Source: Pararobbsia alpina (GTDB lineage Bacteria; Pseudomonadota; Gammaproteobacteria; Burkholderiales; Burkholderiaceae). Taken from it: a DNA stretch of 64,000 nt. How positions within the stretch are numbered: the first letter of the stretch is position 1; each line of letters begins with the position of its first letter. Shown in pieces: positions 12,881 through 23,000 of the stretch. Under the pieces are notes generated by a model, which did no database searches, had not been told where the DNA came from, and saw only the letters and a program-made list of their open reading frames with translations. The position numbers and the translations under genes are program-made. The stretch lies in assembly GCF_902859895.1 (NCBI RefSeq), contig NZ_CADIKM010000006.1, positions 186,001 to 250,000 of the forward strand, written 5' to 3'.

Positions 12881-13687
12881 ATGTCCGACCCATCCGCTCA
12901 GCCTCCCGGCGAAACCGCTGAACGCCCAGGCGACTCGTTTGTCCAATCGTTCGCGCGCGGCCTCGCGGTGATCCGCGCCTTCGATGCGCAGCGCCCTTCG
13001 CAGACCTTGTCCGAGGTGGCTACCACGGCCGGCCTCACGCGCGCGGCCGCACGGCGGATCCTGCTGACGCTGCAGACGCTCGGCTATGTCGATGCGGAAG
13101 GGCGGCAGTTCAGGCTGACCGCCAAGACACTCGACCTCGGCTTCGCTTACCTGACTTCCATGCCGATCTGGAACCTCGCCGAGCCGGTGATGGAGCATCT
13201 GGTCGCACAGGTTCATGAAAGCTGCTCGGCCTCAGTGCTCGATCGGACTGAAATCGTCTACGTGCTGCGCGTGCCGACCCAGAAGATCATCGCGATCAAT
13301 CTTGCCACGGGCAGCCGCCTGCCTGCGTTCTGTACCTCGATGGGACGTGTGCTGCTCGCCGGCCTCGACGAAGCGAAGCTCGATGAAGTGCTGGCCGCTT
13401 CGGAACTCCGGCAGCGCACGCCACGCACGGTCACCGATCCGGCGGAACTGAAGAAGATCATCGCGCAGGTGCGCGAGCAACAATGGGCGATCGTCGACCA
13501 GGAACTCGAAACGGGGTTGATCTCGATCTCCGCGCCGATTCGCGACCGGCAAGGCCGGATCATTGCGGCAATGAATGTCAGCGGCAATGCGCAGCGCAGT
13601 ACCGCCAAGCAGATGATTCGGGATTTTCTGCCGCCGTTACAGGCTGCGGCCTTGCGCGTTTCAACCCTGGTCGCCTTGCGCGGCTGA
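12881..13687 (+). CDS. pcaR: IclR-family regulator, PcaR/PobR type
   Basis: This predicted DNA-binding regulator (268 aa) has an N-terminal winged helix (LSEVATTAGLTRAAARRILLTLQTLGYV) and an IclR effector domain ending in SISAPIRDRQGRIIAAMNVSGNAQR. FVQSFARGLAVIRAFD just before the helix is typical of the PcaR/PcaU/PobR subgroup. The start MSDPSAQPPGE matches the family's expected length, although an upstream ATG at 12836 has a better ribosome-binding site (GGAG, 6 nt) and would add 15 residues. It is divergent from pcaIJF and probably controls it through the operator at 12742-12775. The symbol is by analogy; which aromatic intermediate it senses cannot be read here. Confidence 0.85.
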   Translation: MSDPSAQPPGETAERPGDSFVQSFARGLAVIRAFDAQRPSQTLSEVATTAGLTRAAARRILLTLQTLGYVDAEGRQFRLTAKTLDLGFAYLTSMPIWNLAEPVMEHLVAQVHESCSASVLDRTEIVYVLRVPTQKIIAINLATGSRLPAFCTSMGRVLLAGLDEAKLDEVLAASELRQRTPRTVTDPAELKKIIAQVREQQWAIVDQELETGLISISAPIRDRQGRIIAAMNVSGNAQRSTAKQMIRDFLPPLQAAALRVSTLVALRG

Positions 13688-13822
13688 GCCGGCCGTGCAT
13701 GGTAAGGTCGTCTACGACGGCCCGTCGACCGCGCTTACACCGGTCCTCATCAAACAGCTCCAGGACAACGCGGCCGACGAATGCCTGAGCATGAGGAATG
13801 ACGTGAATGGGCGCCTTCGTGT

Positions 13823-14824
13823 TCAGCGATAGGACAGAGTAAATGTCGCAAGGGCTTTCACGCTTCCCTCTCGCAGATTCGACGCCGTCCGGACGTACTG
13901 CGCTGTCAGCCAAATCGATCCGGTTCCCTTTAAATTGCTTTTCACCAGAACTTCATTTTGGGTCCCGACGACCGACGAATCAGGACCGAAAGACACACGC
14001 TTCCCCAAATATAGAACCTCGATACCCACACCGGAGGCCGTCGATCCCGGACTCAGGGTCAACGTGGAAGTGCGATTCCCGGGGTTAGTGACGTCCGAGA
14101 TGACCATATACACGTCCAACACGGACCCACAGCTGATTTCAATAGTCTGCTTCGTTGCGCCCGCGACTGATCCCACGGCGGGCAAATCCCTGGGCGCAAT
14201 TCGCGGAAGTTGAAACTCGACAGCGCTGGTCCTTACTCGGCACGTTTGGGCGCGTACCGAGATAGTAGGCATGTTTAACAGGGTCGGGGCGGAGACGTCA
14301 TTTCCATCGGTGATCTCGAACAAACCGGCCTGGAAACCAGGCGTCTGCCCGGTGACCATCGGCTGTCCCGTCGCCACCAATTTGACGGAAAACGCGCTGT
14401 CGTAACTGGAACTGTAATCGGTAGTCAAATACGTATCTCGACGCCCGATCGGAGTCCAGGATCCATATCGGTCCTTCCCCTTCATGATGTATCCGATTCC
14501 CGGAGCCGGACTTTTAAAGACTTCGTATGTCGTGCCAGCATCGCTCACCGTACCTACGGAAGCATTGCTCGACCGGGCAATGCTGCCCGCTTTTGTGTTA
14601 TCGCTGAAAACACAGTGGTCATGCGTTTGAACCTCCGACCTGTCCTGCCAGTTCGTCAGGGCTTGTCCGAAAGGAACATTCTGGGCCACGGTCAATTGCG
14701 CGGGAAGTGGAAACGTCACAACTGGCGTTACCACCGTACACGACACCGATGCATGAGCACTATAAGAAATGGTCCCTGAAAACAGGATGCCCAGGAAGGT
14801 TAGTGAATATTTGCTTCGCGCCAT
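13823..14824 (-). CDS. Fimbrial minor/tip subunit or adhesin
   Basis: This predicted secreted protein is 333 aa from the chosen start. Residues 1-26 form a signal peptide (LTFLGILFSGTISYSAHA). The C-terminal 150 residues look like a pilin domain with two cysteines (about QTCRVRT and IEISCGSV) and end in ALATFTLSYR, the penultimate-aromatic pattern chaperones recognise. The N-terminal half, with its own cysteines, is probably a receptor-binding or lectin-like domain. This two-domain plan suits a tip adhesin, and it is last in the chaperone-usher operon, the usual place. A TTG start at 14926 overlapping the usher stop would add 34 residues without a signal sequence, so the ATG at 14824 is preferred. 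Ligand unknown. Confidence 0.75.
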   Translation of the reverse strand: MARSKYSLTFLGILFSGTISYSAHASVSCTVVTPVVTFPLPAQLTVAQNVPFGQALTNWQDRSEVQTHDHCVFSDNTKAGSIARSSNASVGTVSDAGTTYEVFKSPAPGIGYIMKGKDRYGSWTPIGRRDTYLTTDYSSSYDSAFSVKLVATGQPMVTGQTPGFQAGLFEITDGNDVSAPTLLNMPTISVRAQTCRVRTSAVEFQLPRIAPRDLPAVGSVAGATKQTIEISCGSVLDVYMVISDVTNPGNRTSTLTLSPGSTASGVGIEVLYLGKRVSFGPDSSVVGTQNEVLVKSNLKGTGSIWLTAQYVRTASNLREGSVKALATFTLSYR

Positions 14825-14922
14825 ACTCCAGAATGCCTGGCAATATCGTCCACGCAAACCAGACCACGCATCAACGCAAGGCCGGCTTTCCGTTCCAATG
14901 TGATGCTCCATGCGTTGCGTGC

Positions 14923-17517
14923 TCAATTGCAGACTCCAGTACCTTGCCGTTCAGGACGAACCGCTATCGTGCAGCTTTCCCCCGCCCCACTGCCCCATTT
15001 CACGAGCAGCTCATCTGTCTCCTCGACGCCCCGGGCCAGCATTCTGCCGCCCTGCGAGACCTGCCCCACGCTGATGCCCTCACGGTTGGTCACCTCCGAA
15101 CCAAATGCGAGCGGTGTCCCGTCAGGGTGAGTGACCGTCAAGACAACGGTCCGTCGGGTGTCCGTTTCGAACCGGGTCTTGACTACCGCACCCGCCAGCG
15201 GCGCAATGTCCTGCCCCGTCGTCTTGAGTTCGACGTCGAGAGGCAGTCCCTTCGGATCGATCTCAATCCGATTAAGCATGTACGGACTGAGCGATGCCAC
15301 GATGCCATAGCCGAAACCGTTGATCCGGTTGCTCGACACACCGTTGATGTAGGCCCCCTTGGCACCCTTTGCTTCGACCAGTGCGTTCGTGTCGCCGAGC
15401 GGAGGCCCGAACGTCAACCCGTCGCCATGGAGAATCACGCCACCACTAGCGCTCAGCGAATACTGCTGGGTATGAGTGGCCGCCCCGACACTTGCTCCAA
15501 ACGTGCCCACGGAAGAGGCATAGCTGCCGCTCGCGCTGCCACCCGCACCGCTATCGCTGTCCGAATGATCGTAGCTGCCCGACACGCTGTACGAGAAGTC
15601 ATTGTGCGCACCCGCCGTTCCGGACAACGTCGTCTGCACCTGCGAGGCATGATCTGTATCCGAGTGCGACACGTTTGTCGTCAGCGAGGCTGTGCTCGAT
15701 GCGCTGCCCAGCGGGACCGTGAAGCTGACAAAGACGCGGTTGTCCCACTCGCCGGTCGATACGACGCGCGTACGCGATATCGATGCGTTGTAAGACACCC
15801 TGCCGATATAATTCGTATAGCCGAACTGGAAGCTCGCGTCGGTATCGCCGTTATTCCAGTAATTCTGTGACTGCCCCGTCAGGTAAAGCGAGCCCCACTT
15901 CGGACCCATGTCCTGTGAAACACTCAGCTGAAGCCGGCCCTTCTCGCGATCGATGCTCCAATCCGGTCGCCCGTTTTCCAGGTAGTCGCGTGTCATCATC
16001 GCATCGGCCAGACTCAGGTAACCGCTCGTCGAATAGCGATAGGCCGCGACTGTCAAATTGGTGTCCGTCGCGGGAATCAACTTGGCAAAGCGGATCTGGT
16101 AGCTTTGCCCCGTCTGACGCGACTGACCGGGCAGTCCGGTCGAGGCCACCGTGACGTCGCCTGAAAGCGCACCGAACTGCGTATTCAGCGCGGTGCCGAG
16201 AGCGACCGAACCGTAGCGGTCGGCGAATTGAACGCCGCCATACAGCGTGACAATGTTGGTCAAGCCACGCTGATAGGTTGCCGCCAATACATTGCTCTTG
16301 AATTGCAGGCTCTGATCCCGATACTGGCCCGCGGTCACGCTGTAGCGGTAGATACCCGGCCGCAAGGCCTGGGGAACCGACGAGTACGGCACGGCGAAAC
16401 TTCGCTTGGTCCCGTCCGACTCGGTCACCACCACGTCGAGATCGCCCCCGTAACCCGTGGCGTAGAGGTCGTTGATCTCGAAGGGACCCGGCGGCACGGT
16501 CGTCTCGTAGAGCAGATTGCCGTTCTGGTTTACTGTGACCTTCGCATTGCTCAATGCGATACCTCTCACCACCGGTGCAAATCCACGCTGCGCATCGGGC
16601 AACATCCGATCGTCGCTGGCGAGGCTGACCCCGCGAAAGCCGAATGAATCGAAGACCGTCCCGTCGCTATACCCATCACCGAGCTTGATCTCGCTCTTCC
16701 ACGGCACGATGGCGTACTCCGCGTAGGTCGCGCTCGACTGATAGTGTGTTTGCTCGCCTACGCCCGAACTGAACGAGCCGTTGTGACGAAACCGCCAGCG
16801 GCCGATATTGACACCGGCGTTCAGGCCCAGATACAGATCCGTCGAACCATCGCCGCTGTAGGACGAGTGATAGGCGTTGGCGTTGTAGTTCAACAGTCCG
16901 GCCGTCACCCCCTGATCCCACAACGAGGGATCGACGTAGCCTCGCGCGGTTCGCCTCATGAACACCTGCGGGATGGTGACGCTCATTTGCTGATCGGATG
17001 AATCGAAATCGACCGAAGCCTCAGGTATCAGTTCCGTCAACCATTTGCACGTGTTGGGCGAATCGATATCGGCAATCTGGTTCACCGTGAGCTTCGAGAA
17101 ATCGACACCCATCTGCTGCAGGAGCGCACGATCGAAACACGGTTTAGCGTGCAGCGGGTCTTTCGTCGCGGTGAAGCCCACTTCAACCTTACCCACCGGA
17201 TTGTCGTTGACGCTCAACCTGACCGTATATTTCCCGGGATAGACAGGATTGCCTCTCGCAAACTGCGACACATCGATGGGTTTGCCACTGGCGGTCCTGG
17301 CCAAAAACGCGCTATTGAACTCGATCTCTGCCGGAGATTCGTCAGTCGAATTGACAGATGGATCCGCGTCTTGCCCAAAAGCATAGGATTCGAAGCGAAG
17401 CATCAGGAGCGTCGTCACCATCGCTCGTGCTATAGGACGCAAACGAAGGGAACGCAGACGTGGCAGCCGAACACGCGATGATTGTGTCACCCCGTGCGGT
17501 AGGTATGGATAGTGCAT
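14923..17517 (-). CDS. Fimbrial outer-membrane usher
   Basis: This PapC/FimD-type usher (864 aa) is the outer-membrane assembly platform for the pilus. An Arg-rich N-terminal extension and signal peptide come first, followed by the N-terminal chaperone-binding domain beginning near EIEFNSAFL. A 24-stranded barrel with plug follows: VPPGPFEINDLYATGYGGDL and DGTKRSFAVPYSSVPQALRPG are usher signatures. The C-terminal domains contain GAYINGVSSNRINGFGYG. The C-terminal cysteines usual for ushers are present (ESCTIAVRPERQGTGVCN). A Ser/Gly/Asp repeat-like stretch around residues 640-680 lies in the barrel. It follows the chaperone by 132 nt and leads directly into the tip-like subunit. Confidence 0.93.
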   Translation of the reverse strand: MHYPYLPHGVTQSSRVRLPRLRSLRLRPIARAMVTTLLMLRFESYAFGQDADPSVNSTDESPAEIEFNSAFLARTASGKPIDVSQFARGNPVYPGKYTVRLSVNDNPVGKVEVGFTATKDPLHAKPCFDRALLQQMGVDFSKLTVNQIADIDSPNTCKWLTELIPEASVDFDSSDQQMSVTIPQVFMRRTARGYVDPSLWDQGVTAGLLNYNANAYHSSYSGDGSTDLYLGLNAGVNIGRWRFRHNGSFSSGVGEQTHYQSSATYAEYAIVPWKSEIKLGDGYSDGTVFDSFGFRGVSLASDDRMLPDAQRGFAPVVRGIALSNAKVTVNQNGNLLYETTVPPGPFEINDLYATGYGGDLDVVVTESDGTKRSFAVPYSSVPQALRPGIYRYSVTAGQYRDQSLQFKSNVLAATYQRGLTNIVTLYGGVQFADRYGSVALGTALNTQFGALSGDVTVASTGLPGQSRQTGQSYQIRFAKLIPATDTNLTVAAYRYSTSGYLSLADAMMTRDYLENGRPDWSIDREKGRLQLSVSQDMGPKWGSLYLTGQSQNYWNNGDTDASFQFGYTNYIGRVSYNASISRTRVVSTGEWDNRVFVSFTVPLGSASSTASLTTNVSHSDTDHASQVQTTLSGTAGAHNDFSYSVSGSYDHSDSDSGAGGSASGSYASSVGTFGASVGAATHTQQYSLSASGGVILHGDGLTFGPPLGDTNALVEAKGAKGAYINGVSSNRINGFGYGIVASLSPYMLNRIEIDPKGLPLDVELKTTGQDIAPLAGAVVKTRFETDTRRTVVLTVTHPDGTPLAFGSEVTNREGISVGQVSQGGRMLARGVEETDELLVKWGSGAGESCTIAVRPERQGTGVCN

Positions 17518-17649
17518 AGACCTGACAATCTCTCGGCGGCGATGCCTGCCGGCCCCGTCCGCACTGTTATGTCCAACTTATGTTCAAGTTGATTACGGAA
17601 GCTTCCGCTTGCGCCTCTCGGCTAAATCGGAAACCCGTCCGACTTGAAA

Positions 17650-18390
17650 CTATTTTTGAAGGGTGACTTGACCCGTGGTCACACCGCCGTGGTCATTGAC
17701 AAAGCGATATTCAAGCGTTGTCCACGAGGCGGGACTGTTCGCCCCTTTGGGTTTGAAAGTCGTCATGCCACGGGGATTGATCATGCCGCCGGCCGCGTCG
17801 GTGGCAATTGCGCCCGCCGATTTGAGATCCACATTCAGAAAGGTCACGTGATACGGCGTCGGATTCGACGCAATGACTTCCCAGGTATCGTCATGCCGCT
17901 CGACTTTCCATGTGACCTTTGCCGCGGCCTCATCCGCCTCCCCCTCGAGACCCGGAGGACGCAAAAACAATTTGATTCGCGTACGAAATGCAAATTGCAA
18001 TAATTGTCCGGCCTCTTGCTCCGCATTTGGCTTAGGGGGAACTTCAAGGAGATTGAAGTAATAGATCGACTCGACATCCTGCGGCACCGGTTCACCGGTA
18101 TGAATCAGCCTGATGGATTGCCCCTTGCCCGGGTCAATTCTACTGATCGGTGGCGACACGAGAAACGGTGCTTTTGCGGTATTGGGATCCGCCTTGATAT
18201 CTCCATCATCCAGCCAGATCTGCACCAGAGCGGATTGCTTTCCATCATTAGACAAACGCACGGTCTGCTCTTTTTCCGCCAACGTATAGATAACTCGTGT
18301 GCCGGAAATCACGACACTGGCAGTAGACGAGAAACTCGTGGCACTGAGAGCAAAGGCGATCAACGCCGAGCCAATTTTGTTTGATTGCAT
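17650..18390 (-). CDS. Periplasmic pilus chaperone
   Basis: This PapD/FimC-family chaperone (246 aa) caps pilin subunits by donor-strand complementation and delivers them to the usher. After a 25-residue signal peptide, domain 1 carries VVISGTRVIYTLAEKEQTV, the family arginine and G1-strand context. PFLVSPPISRIDPGKGQSIRLI is the chaperone signature, and RTRIKLFLRP holds the conserved basic residue that anchors the subunit C-terminus. It lies between the major pilin and the usher, all on the minus strand. A 258-bp gap with a ten-G tract separates it from the pilin, so pilin and assembly genes may be expressed at different levels. Confidence 0.92.
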   Translation of the reverse strand: MQSNKIGSALIAFALSATSFSSTASVVISGTRVIYTLAEKEQTVRLSNDGKQSALVQIWLDDGDIKADPNTAKAPFLVSPPISRIDPGKGQSIRLIHTGEPVPQDVESIYYFNLLEVPPKPNAEQEAGQLLQFAFRTRIKLFLRPPGLEGEADEAAAKVTWKVERHDDTWEVIASNPTPYHVTFLNVDLKSAGAIATDAAGGMINPRGMTTFKPKGANSPASWTTLEYRFVNDHGGVTTGQVTLQK

Positions 18391-18563
18391 GATTCACCGA
18401 ACGTCGCCTTGCAGGCCGAACAGCAGTGGATTGCGGGCTCAAGCATGGCAGCCGGCGCGTGCTTCGACGGGCGTAATCGCCCGCCGAACCGCCGTCTGCG
18501 GCAATGAGTCGCAACCCACGTCTAGGTAAAAGAAACGTGCTGGCATCCACTCGGATACCGAAC

Positions 18564-18592
18564 GTCGCCGCCCCCTGGGGGGGGGGCGCGAC
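18564..18592 (-). terminator. GC hairpin with a ten-G/C tract between pilin and chaperone genes
   Basis: On the minus strand CGCCCCC and GGGGGCG can pair around a CCCCCA loop, about 65 nt after the pilin stop. The run is ten consecutive G on the plus strand (18577-18586). There is no T-tract, so it may attenuate or stabilise mRNA rather than terminate it. Confidence 0.35.
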
Positions 18593-18648
18593 GCATTGGC
18601 AGAGCGAATCACCGATCAGTTCTCCACTCACATCAGCAAATTAATGAC

Positions 18649-19212
18649 TTACGGTAAAATCACTGAATAGGTCACTTGCGAAGCCACATCACCCGACGTT
18701 GTTTTACCCGTTGCATAATAACGAGCGAAATATTTGAGAGTCGCAGTTCCAGTCGTCCCACTCGTAGTCAGTGCAGTACTCGCGGAGTTTTGCGACCCAA
18801 TCGGCTTGCCCACCAAGATCTGCGAAAGATCGCTCGCATTCAGCAACTCAATCTGCACATTGGTCGCACCACCTGATTTGGTATTTTTGAGTCGACCGGA
18901 AGCCATATCGACTGCGCTACCCGCCTGGAAGTCCGTCTTGACATTTCCCGACGTGTCGCTACAACCGGTCAATTTGATTTCAAATGCGGTCATACCGGCT
19001 GTGTTTCCCACTGCGCTCAGCGTCTGGGCGGTGACTGTGGGAAGAGGAACAGAAAATGAGCCGCTTGTTCCAGTCGAGATCGTGCATGTCGACGCATCAA
19101 TCGAACCGGTAAACGAAATCGTCCCATCGGATGCCACTGCGTGGCCGGACAAGATAACGAGTGCAGCTCCGAGAGCACGAGCCGAAATGGAGTGATAATA
19201 ATTCTTTTTCAT
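18649..19212 (-). CDS. Major fimbrial subunit (type 1-like pilin)
   Basis: This predicted secreted pilin has 187 aa with a signal peptide ending at VASDG. The mature protein starts with GTISFTGSIDASTCTIS, the classic N-terminal donor-strand and first cysteine of FimA-type pilins. The second cysteine is in KLTGCSDTSG, making the expected disulphide. The C-terminus SQVTYSVILP has the chaperone-recognised alternating hydrophobics. It is the first gene of the fimbrial operon, behind an AT-rich 546-bp region. Codon use is less GC-biased than the surrounding metabolic genes, in line with a horizontally acquired or fast-evolving surface locus. Confidence 0.92.
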   Translation of the reverse strand: MKKNYYHSISARALGAALVILSGHAVASDGTISFTGSIDASTCTISTGTSGSFSVPLPTVTAQTLSAVGNTAGMTAFEIKLTGCSDTSGNVKTDFQAGSAVDMASGRLKNTKSGGATNVQIELLNASDLSQILVGKPIGSQNSASTALTTSGTTGTATLKYFARYYATGKTTSGDVASQVTYSVILP

Positions 19213-19758
19213 ATACCAATATTTTAAATTGAAAAATGTCTAACCGAATCCGCGCACCTGACAAACGCGCAATACCTTGATTTTTCAACCGCTGACCGAC
19301 CCGCGTTAGCGGACGAAGATCGATATCGCCGAAGTCAATGACTCGATCTCAATCGATTTATCGTCGATATCGTTTTCACCGTGTCGAATAATCAGAAGAG
19401 ATTAGACGCCCCTCCGATCCGACATTGAATTCGGAAATGGGAATAATTGATTAAGAAAAGTCTTATGCGAGTAGGCCAAGCGCCAGGGCGCCCGCAGGGT
19501 GAACGGCAATGGGCAAATCGTGCTGAGTGCTGCGGATGAACTAAACCACGAAGGATCCAACTTCTACACCGCATCGCCCGTATCCAGTCGCTTCAAGACA
19601 GGGAAATCAAGGCAATGGAATAGTGAGACGCTTGATCTTGAAAGCGATCACGCTTAACGCGGATCAATTCGACGCGGGCAGGTCCAGTTATCACAAAACA
19701 CGCCTGAGCGCCCGCTGATCCGGTCCACTTTCATACGCGGTAGCCTGAGCCGCCCTTC
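19213..19758. other. AT-rich intergenic region upstream of the fimbrial operon
   Basis: This 546-bp stretch is clearly richer in A+T than the flanks. The part near 19321-19372 holds two copies of the palindrome CGATATCG and several GATCGAT-like words, likely the pilin promoter region. From about 19499 to 19655 the plus strand has a roughly 50-codon open frame beginning with GTG, without any family resemblance; it is not called as a gene. Confidence 0.5.
19321..19372. promoter_or_regulatory. Paired CGATATCG palindromes upstream of the pilin gene
   Basis: CGATATCG occurs at 19321-19328 and 19365-19372, 44 bp apart (about four helical turns), roughly 110-160 bp upstream of the pilin start. The AT-rich segment between also has TCAATCGATTTATCG. 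This could be an operator or nucleoid-protein site for fimbrial control. Confidence 0.3.
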
Positions 19759-20076
19759 CTATGAGTCTTCCTCGGTCCCTTCGAGAACCGATTCCAAAAG
19801 ACCAGCGGGCGCCGCTACCTGCGGCACCGGCAGCAACCCCGCGGCTAAGGCCCGCTTCGCCGAGGGTGACATCTTTTTGACCGCATGTTCGGCCTTGGAG
19901 GCGGCCGAGCGATCGGCCATCTCGAAGCTTGCCAGCAGCCTGCGTGGCGCATGGGAGCGCGTATAGCGCGCGCCAGTCCCGTTGAGATGCTGTTGATAGC
20001 GCGCGTCGACATCCACCGCGATTCCGGTGTAGATGCTGTTATCGGCGCACTCGATCAGATAGAGGTACCAAGCCAT
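19759..20076 (-). CDS. GIY-YIG nuclease family protein (YhbQ-like)
   Basis: This small protein (105 aa) starts WYLYLIECADNSIYTGI, the GIY-YIG fold in which the motif reads LYLIE...YTGI, and continues with DVDARYQQHLNGTGARYTRSH. The domain is a stand-alone YhbQ/UPF0213-type unit with a short Pro/Ala-rich C-terminal tail. Relatives are linked to DNA repair or have no known role. The start 20076 is only 2 nt after the stop of the GGDEF/EAL gene, which implies co-transcription and perhaps translational coupling, though a functional link between the two is not expected. Confidence 0.85.
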   Translation of the reverse strand: MAWYLYLIECADNSIYTGIAVDVDARYQQHLNGTGARYTRSHAPRRLLASFEMADRSAASKAEHAVKKMSPSAKRALAAGLLPVPQVAAPAGLLESVLEGTEEDS

Positions 20077-20078
20077 GG

Positions 20079-23000
20079 TTAGTGAAGATCCGACCCGGTC
20101 CTTTGAAACTCGCTGCCGAATCCCCCGAAGTCTTCGTCCAGCGCCCCGCGCCGCCTCGCGTTGCCGCCGACGAACGCGCGCACCTGGGCGTCCTCGATGA
20201 ATGCCGCCGCGTTGTGCGCGCCGAGAATCCGCTCGCCGGGCATCGGCTTGGCGATCACATAACCCTGCACATAGTCGACCCCAAGCTCGGCGAGCGCAGC
20301 CAGCGTGTTGTAGTCCTCGACCCACTCGGCAATACTGCGCATGCCGAGATTGCGGGCAAGCGCGACGATGGCCTCGACGATCGCGACGTTCGCCGGATGA
20401 CTGGCCATGCTCTTGATGAACGCGCCGTCGATCTTCAGCGCATCGGCCGACAGTTCCTTGAGGTAGTTGAACGAGGTATACCCCGCACCGAAATCGTCGA
20501 GGGCGATCTTCCCGCCGAGCTCATGAACCCGGGCGATAAAGCGGCGCGTGTTGTCCAGATCGTGTAGCGCGACACCTTCCGTGATCTCGAAGCACAGCAT
20601 TTCGACCAGCGGCCCGAACCGTGCGAGCACGGCGAACACATCTTCGATGAACTGTTCGTCGTTGAGCGAACCACCGCTGAGATTCACGCAGACAAAGCGG
20701 GTTTGCGGGAGTTCGGCACGGTGACGCTGGAGCCATTCGAGCGTGGTCGTCACGACCCAGCGGTCGATCGCGGCGATGTTCCCGCTGCGCTCCGCAGCCT
20801 GGATGATCTTCGGGGCTGGAATCAGCGTGCCGTCCGGGCCGCGCATGCGCAACAGCACCTCGAAGTCGAGCGACTGCCCGGGCGCGCTGAGCGACATGAT
20901 CGGCTGCATGAACAGCGTGAGGCCGAGCGGTTCGAGATCGCCGCCAAGGGTTTCGATCAGCTTGAGCTCTTCGGCGCGCTCGCGGAACACAGACGCATCG
21001 CGCCCGTAGATGACCATGCGGTCCTGCCGCCCCGCTTTCGCTTCACGGCAGGCTCGATCGGCCGCCGAGACGGCATCGTGGGTGCGTATTCCCGCGGTGA
21101 CCTCGACCAGTCCGATCGATGCCTCGATCTTGAACGCGCGGTTGCCGACCTGATACGGCGCGCCCCGGATCGCATCGATGATCGCATGGCACAGTCCGGT
21201 CGCGAGCTCGATCGAGGTATCGGGAAACACGATGATGAATTCATCGCCGCCGACCCGGCCGACCTTCTCGCTCGAGGACACCACCGCCTGAATGCGCTGC
21301 GTTACCTGCTTGAGGACCTCGTCGCCCGCGCGATGCCCGAACAGGTCGTTGACCAGCTTGAAGCGGTCGAGGTCGACATAGGCCAGCGACAGCAGACGCC
21401 CGGGCACGTCGCCGAGCGCATGGCGGTTCAACGCCTTCTCGACGCCGCGGCGATTCAGCGATCCGGTCAGCGGATCGTGCTCCGACATGAAACGCAGCTG
21501 TTCGAGCGCATGCGAGCGCTCGGTGATGTCCTGGAGCGAACCTTCGATCAGTTCGTTCGAGCGGATCGCCTTGACGAGATAGTACCGAGCCTCGTTCACG
21601 GTGCCGCCCTCACCCGGCACGCCGCGAATCTCGACCTCGGCATCGCGCCGCTCGGCGGCGACCGCCTCGAGCTTGGCCCACGCGCCGAACTCGAAGAAAT
21701 CCTGCCAGCGCCGGTGCGCATGGCCGACACCCTGCAAATCGAGCATCGTGCGCAGGGCCGGATTCGCGCGCACAAAACTGCCATCGGACCGCAAGGTGAA
21801 CAGGCCGATCGGCGTCACATCGTAGGTATTGCGCAATTCGACTTGCGCCTGCCGCCGGTGCGCGCGTTCGAAGCGAATCTGCTCGGCAATGGCTAGTGCC
21901 GCCATCATGCTCGACATCAGGGCGGCCGTGACGGCGTTCACGCCATCGGCGAGCGCCTTGATGCCGAATGCCGCACCGATGACTTCGGAAAGCATCGCGA
22001 ACAGCACGACACCGAGCGAGGCGCTGTACCACATCGCGACACGCGAGTGCGTCCTCATCAGGATCACGGCGAGCAGGAAGATCAGCATGCTCAGGCCGAA
22101 GCTGCCGATGCCCCAGAGCACCGGAATGAAGTGGCGATACGGCAGCACGAACGCAAGGACCAGCATGACGAGGCCCAGATACTGGCCCGTGCGCAACAGC
22201 CACCAGTAGCCGACCTGCTTGAGTTCGCGCCGGAACAACTGCCGGAACAGCGCTGCCGTCACGGGGTAGTAGCAGCCGAATGTGACCTTGCGGACCAGCG
22301 GCATCCACTCGTAGGGAATGGTCCGGTCGAGCCATTGGGTATCCCACCCCATCGTATTCGCGCAGAGCCGCAGGTTGCCGACGAGCCAGACCGCGAACAT
22401 CACATAGCTCCATTCGCGGTTGATCAACGCGGTAATCAAGACGAACACGGCGAGCGTGAGCAGTCCGCCCTCGAGCATCCCCGCGCTCGCATGAAAGTCG
22501 GCGCTCGAGGTGTGCAGGTCCGCGGCACGCCAGGCATCGATGCTCAGGCGCGCGGGACCCGAGAATGTCGCGCGACACAGGAGCTCGACCGGCACCAGCG
22601 TGCGGCCGAGATTCACCGCGAAGCCGGCCTTGACGAGCCTCATGTCGCCGCGGCTACCTTCCGCGTGGCTGGCCTCGCCAAGACTGTGGAGATCGCTCGC
22701 GCGCCAGCATGCAACACGTTCGGCATGACGCGACGGCAGTTCGACCTCGGTCGCGTCATTGGCGGCCAGACTCGGCGCAGTCGTCCTGAACCAGACGGGC
22801 GCCTCCGACAGGTGAGTGCTGTATTGGACAAGCTGCGGCGTACCGTTCAGACGTATCAGTGCGGCAGCGGGATCGAGCGAGGCGTCCCGATCGGAGATGG
22901 CCTGGAAATGCAGCGGATGCCGTTTGGCGACGGTGAACTGATTGGGAAAGATCAGCAGCGTCACCACGGACACCATGGCGACGACGACCGGAACGAGATA

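Noticed and set aside
20703-21896. 397-codon plus-strand frame opposite the GGDEF domain
   Set aside because: Antisense of a conserved c-di-GMP gene; His/Arg-rich composition with no recognised motif.
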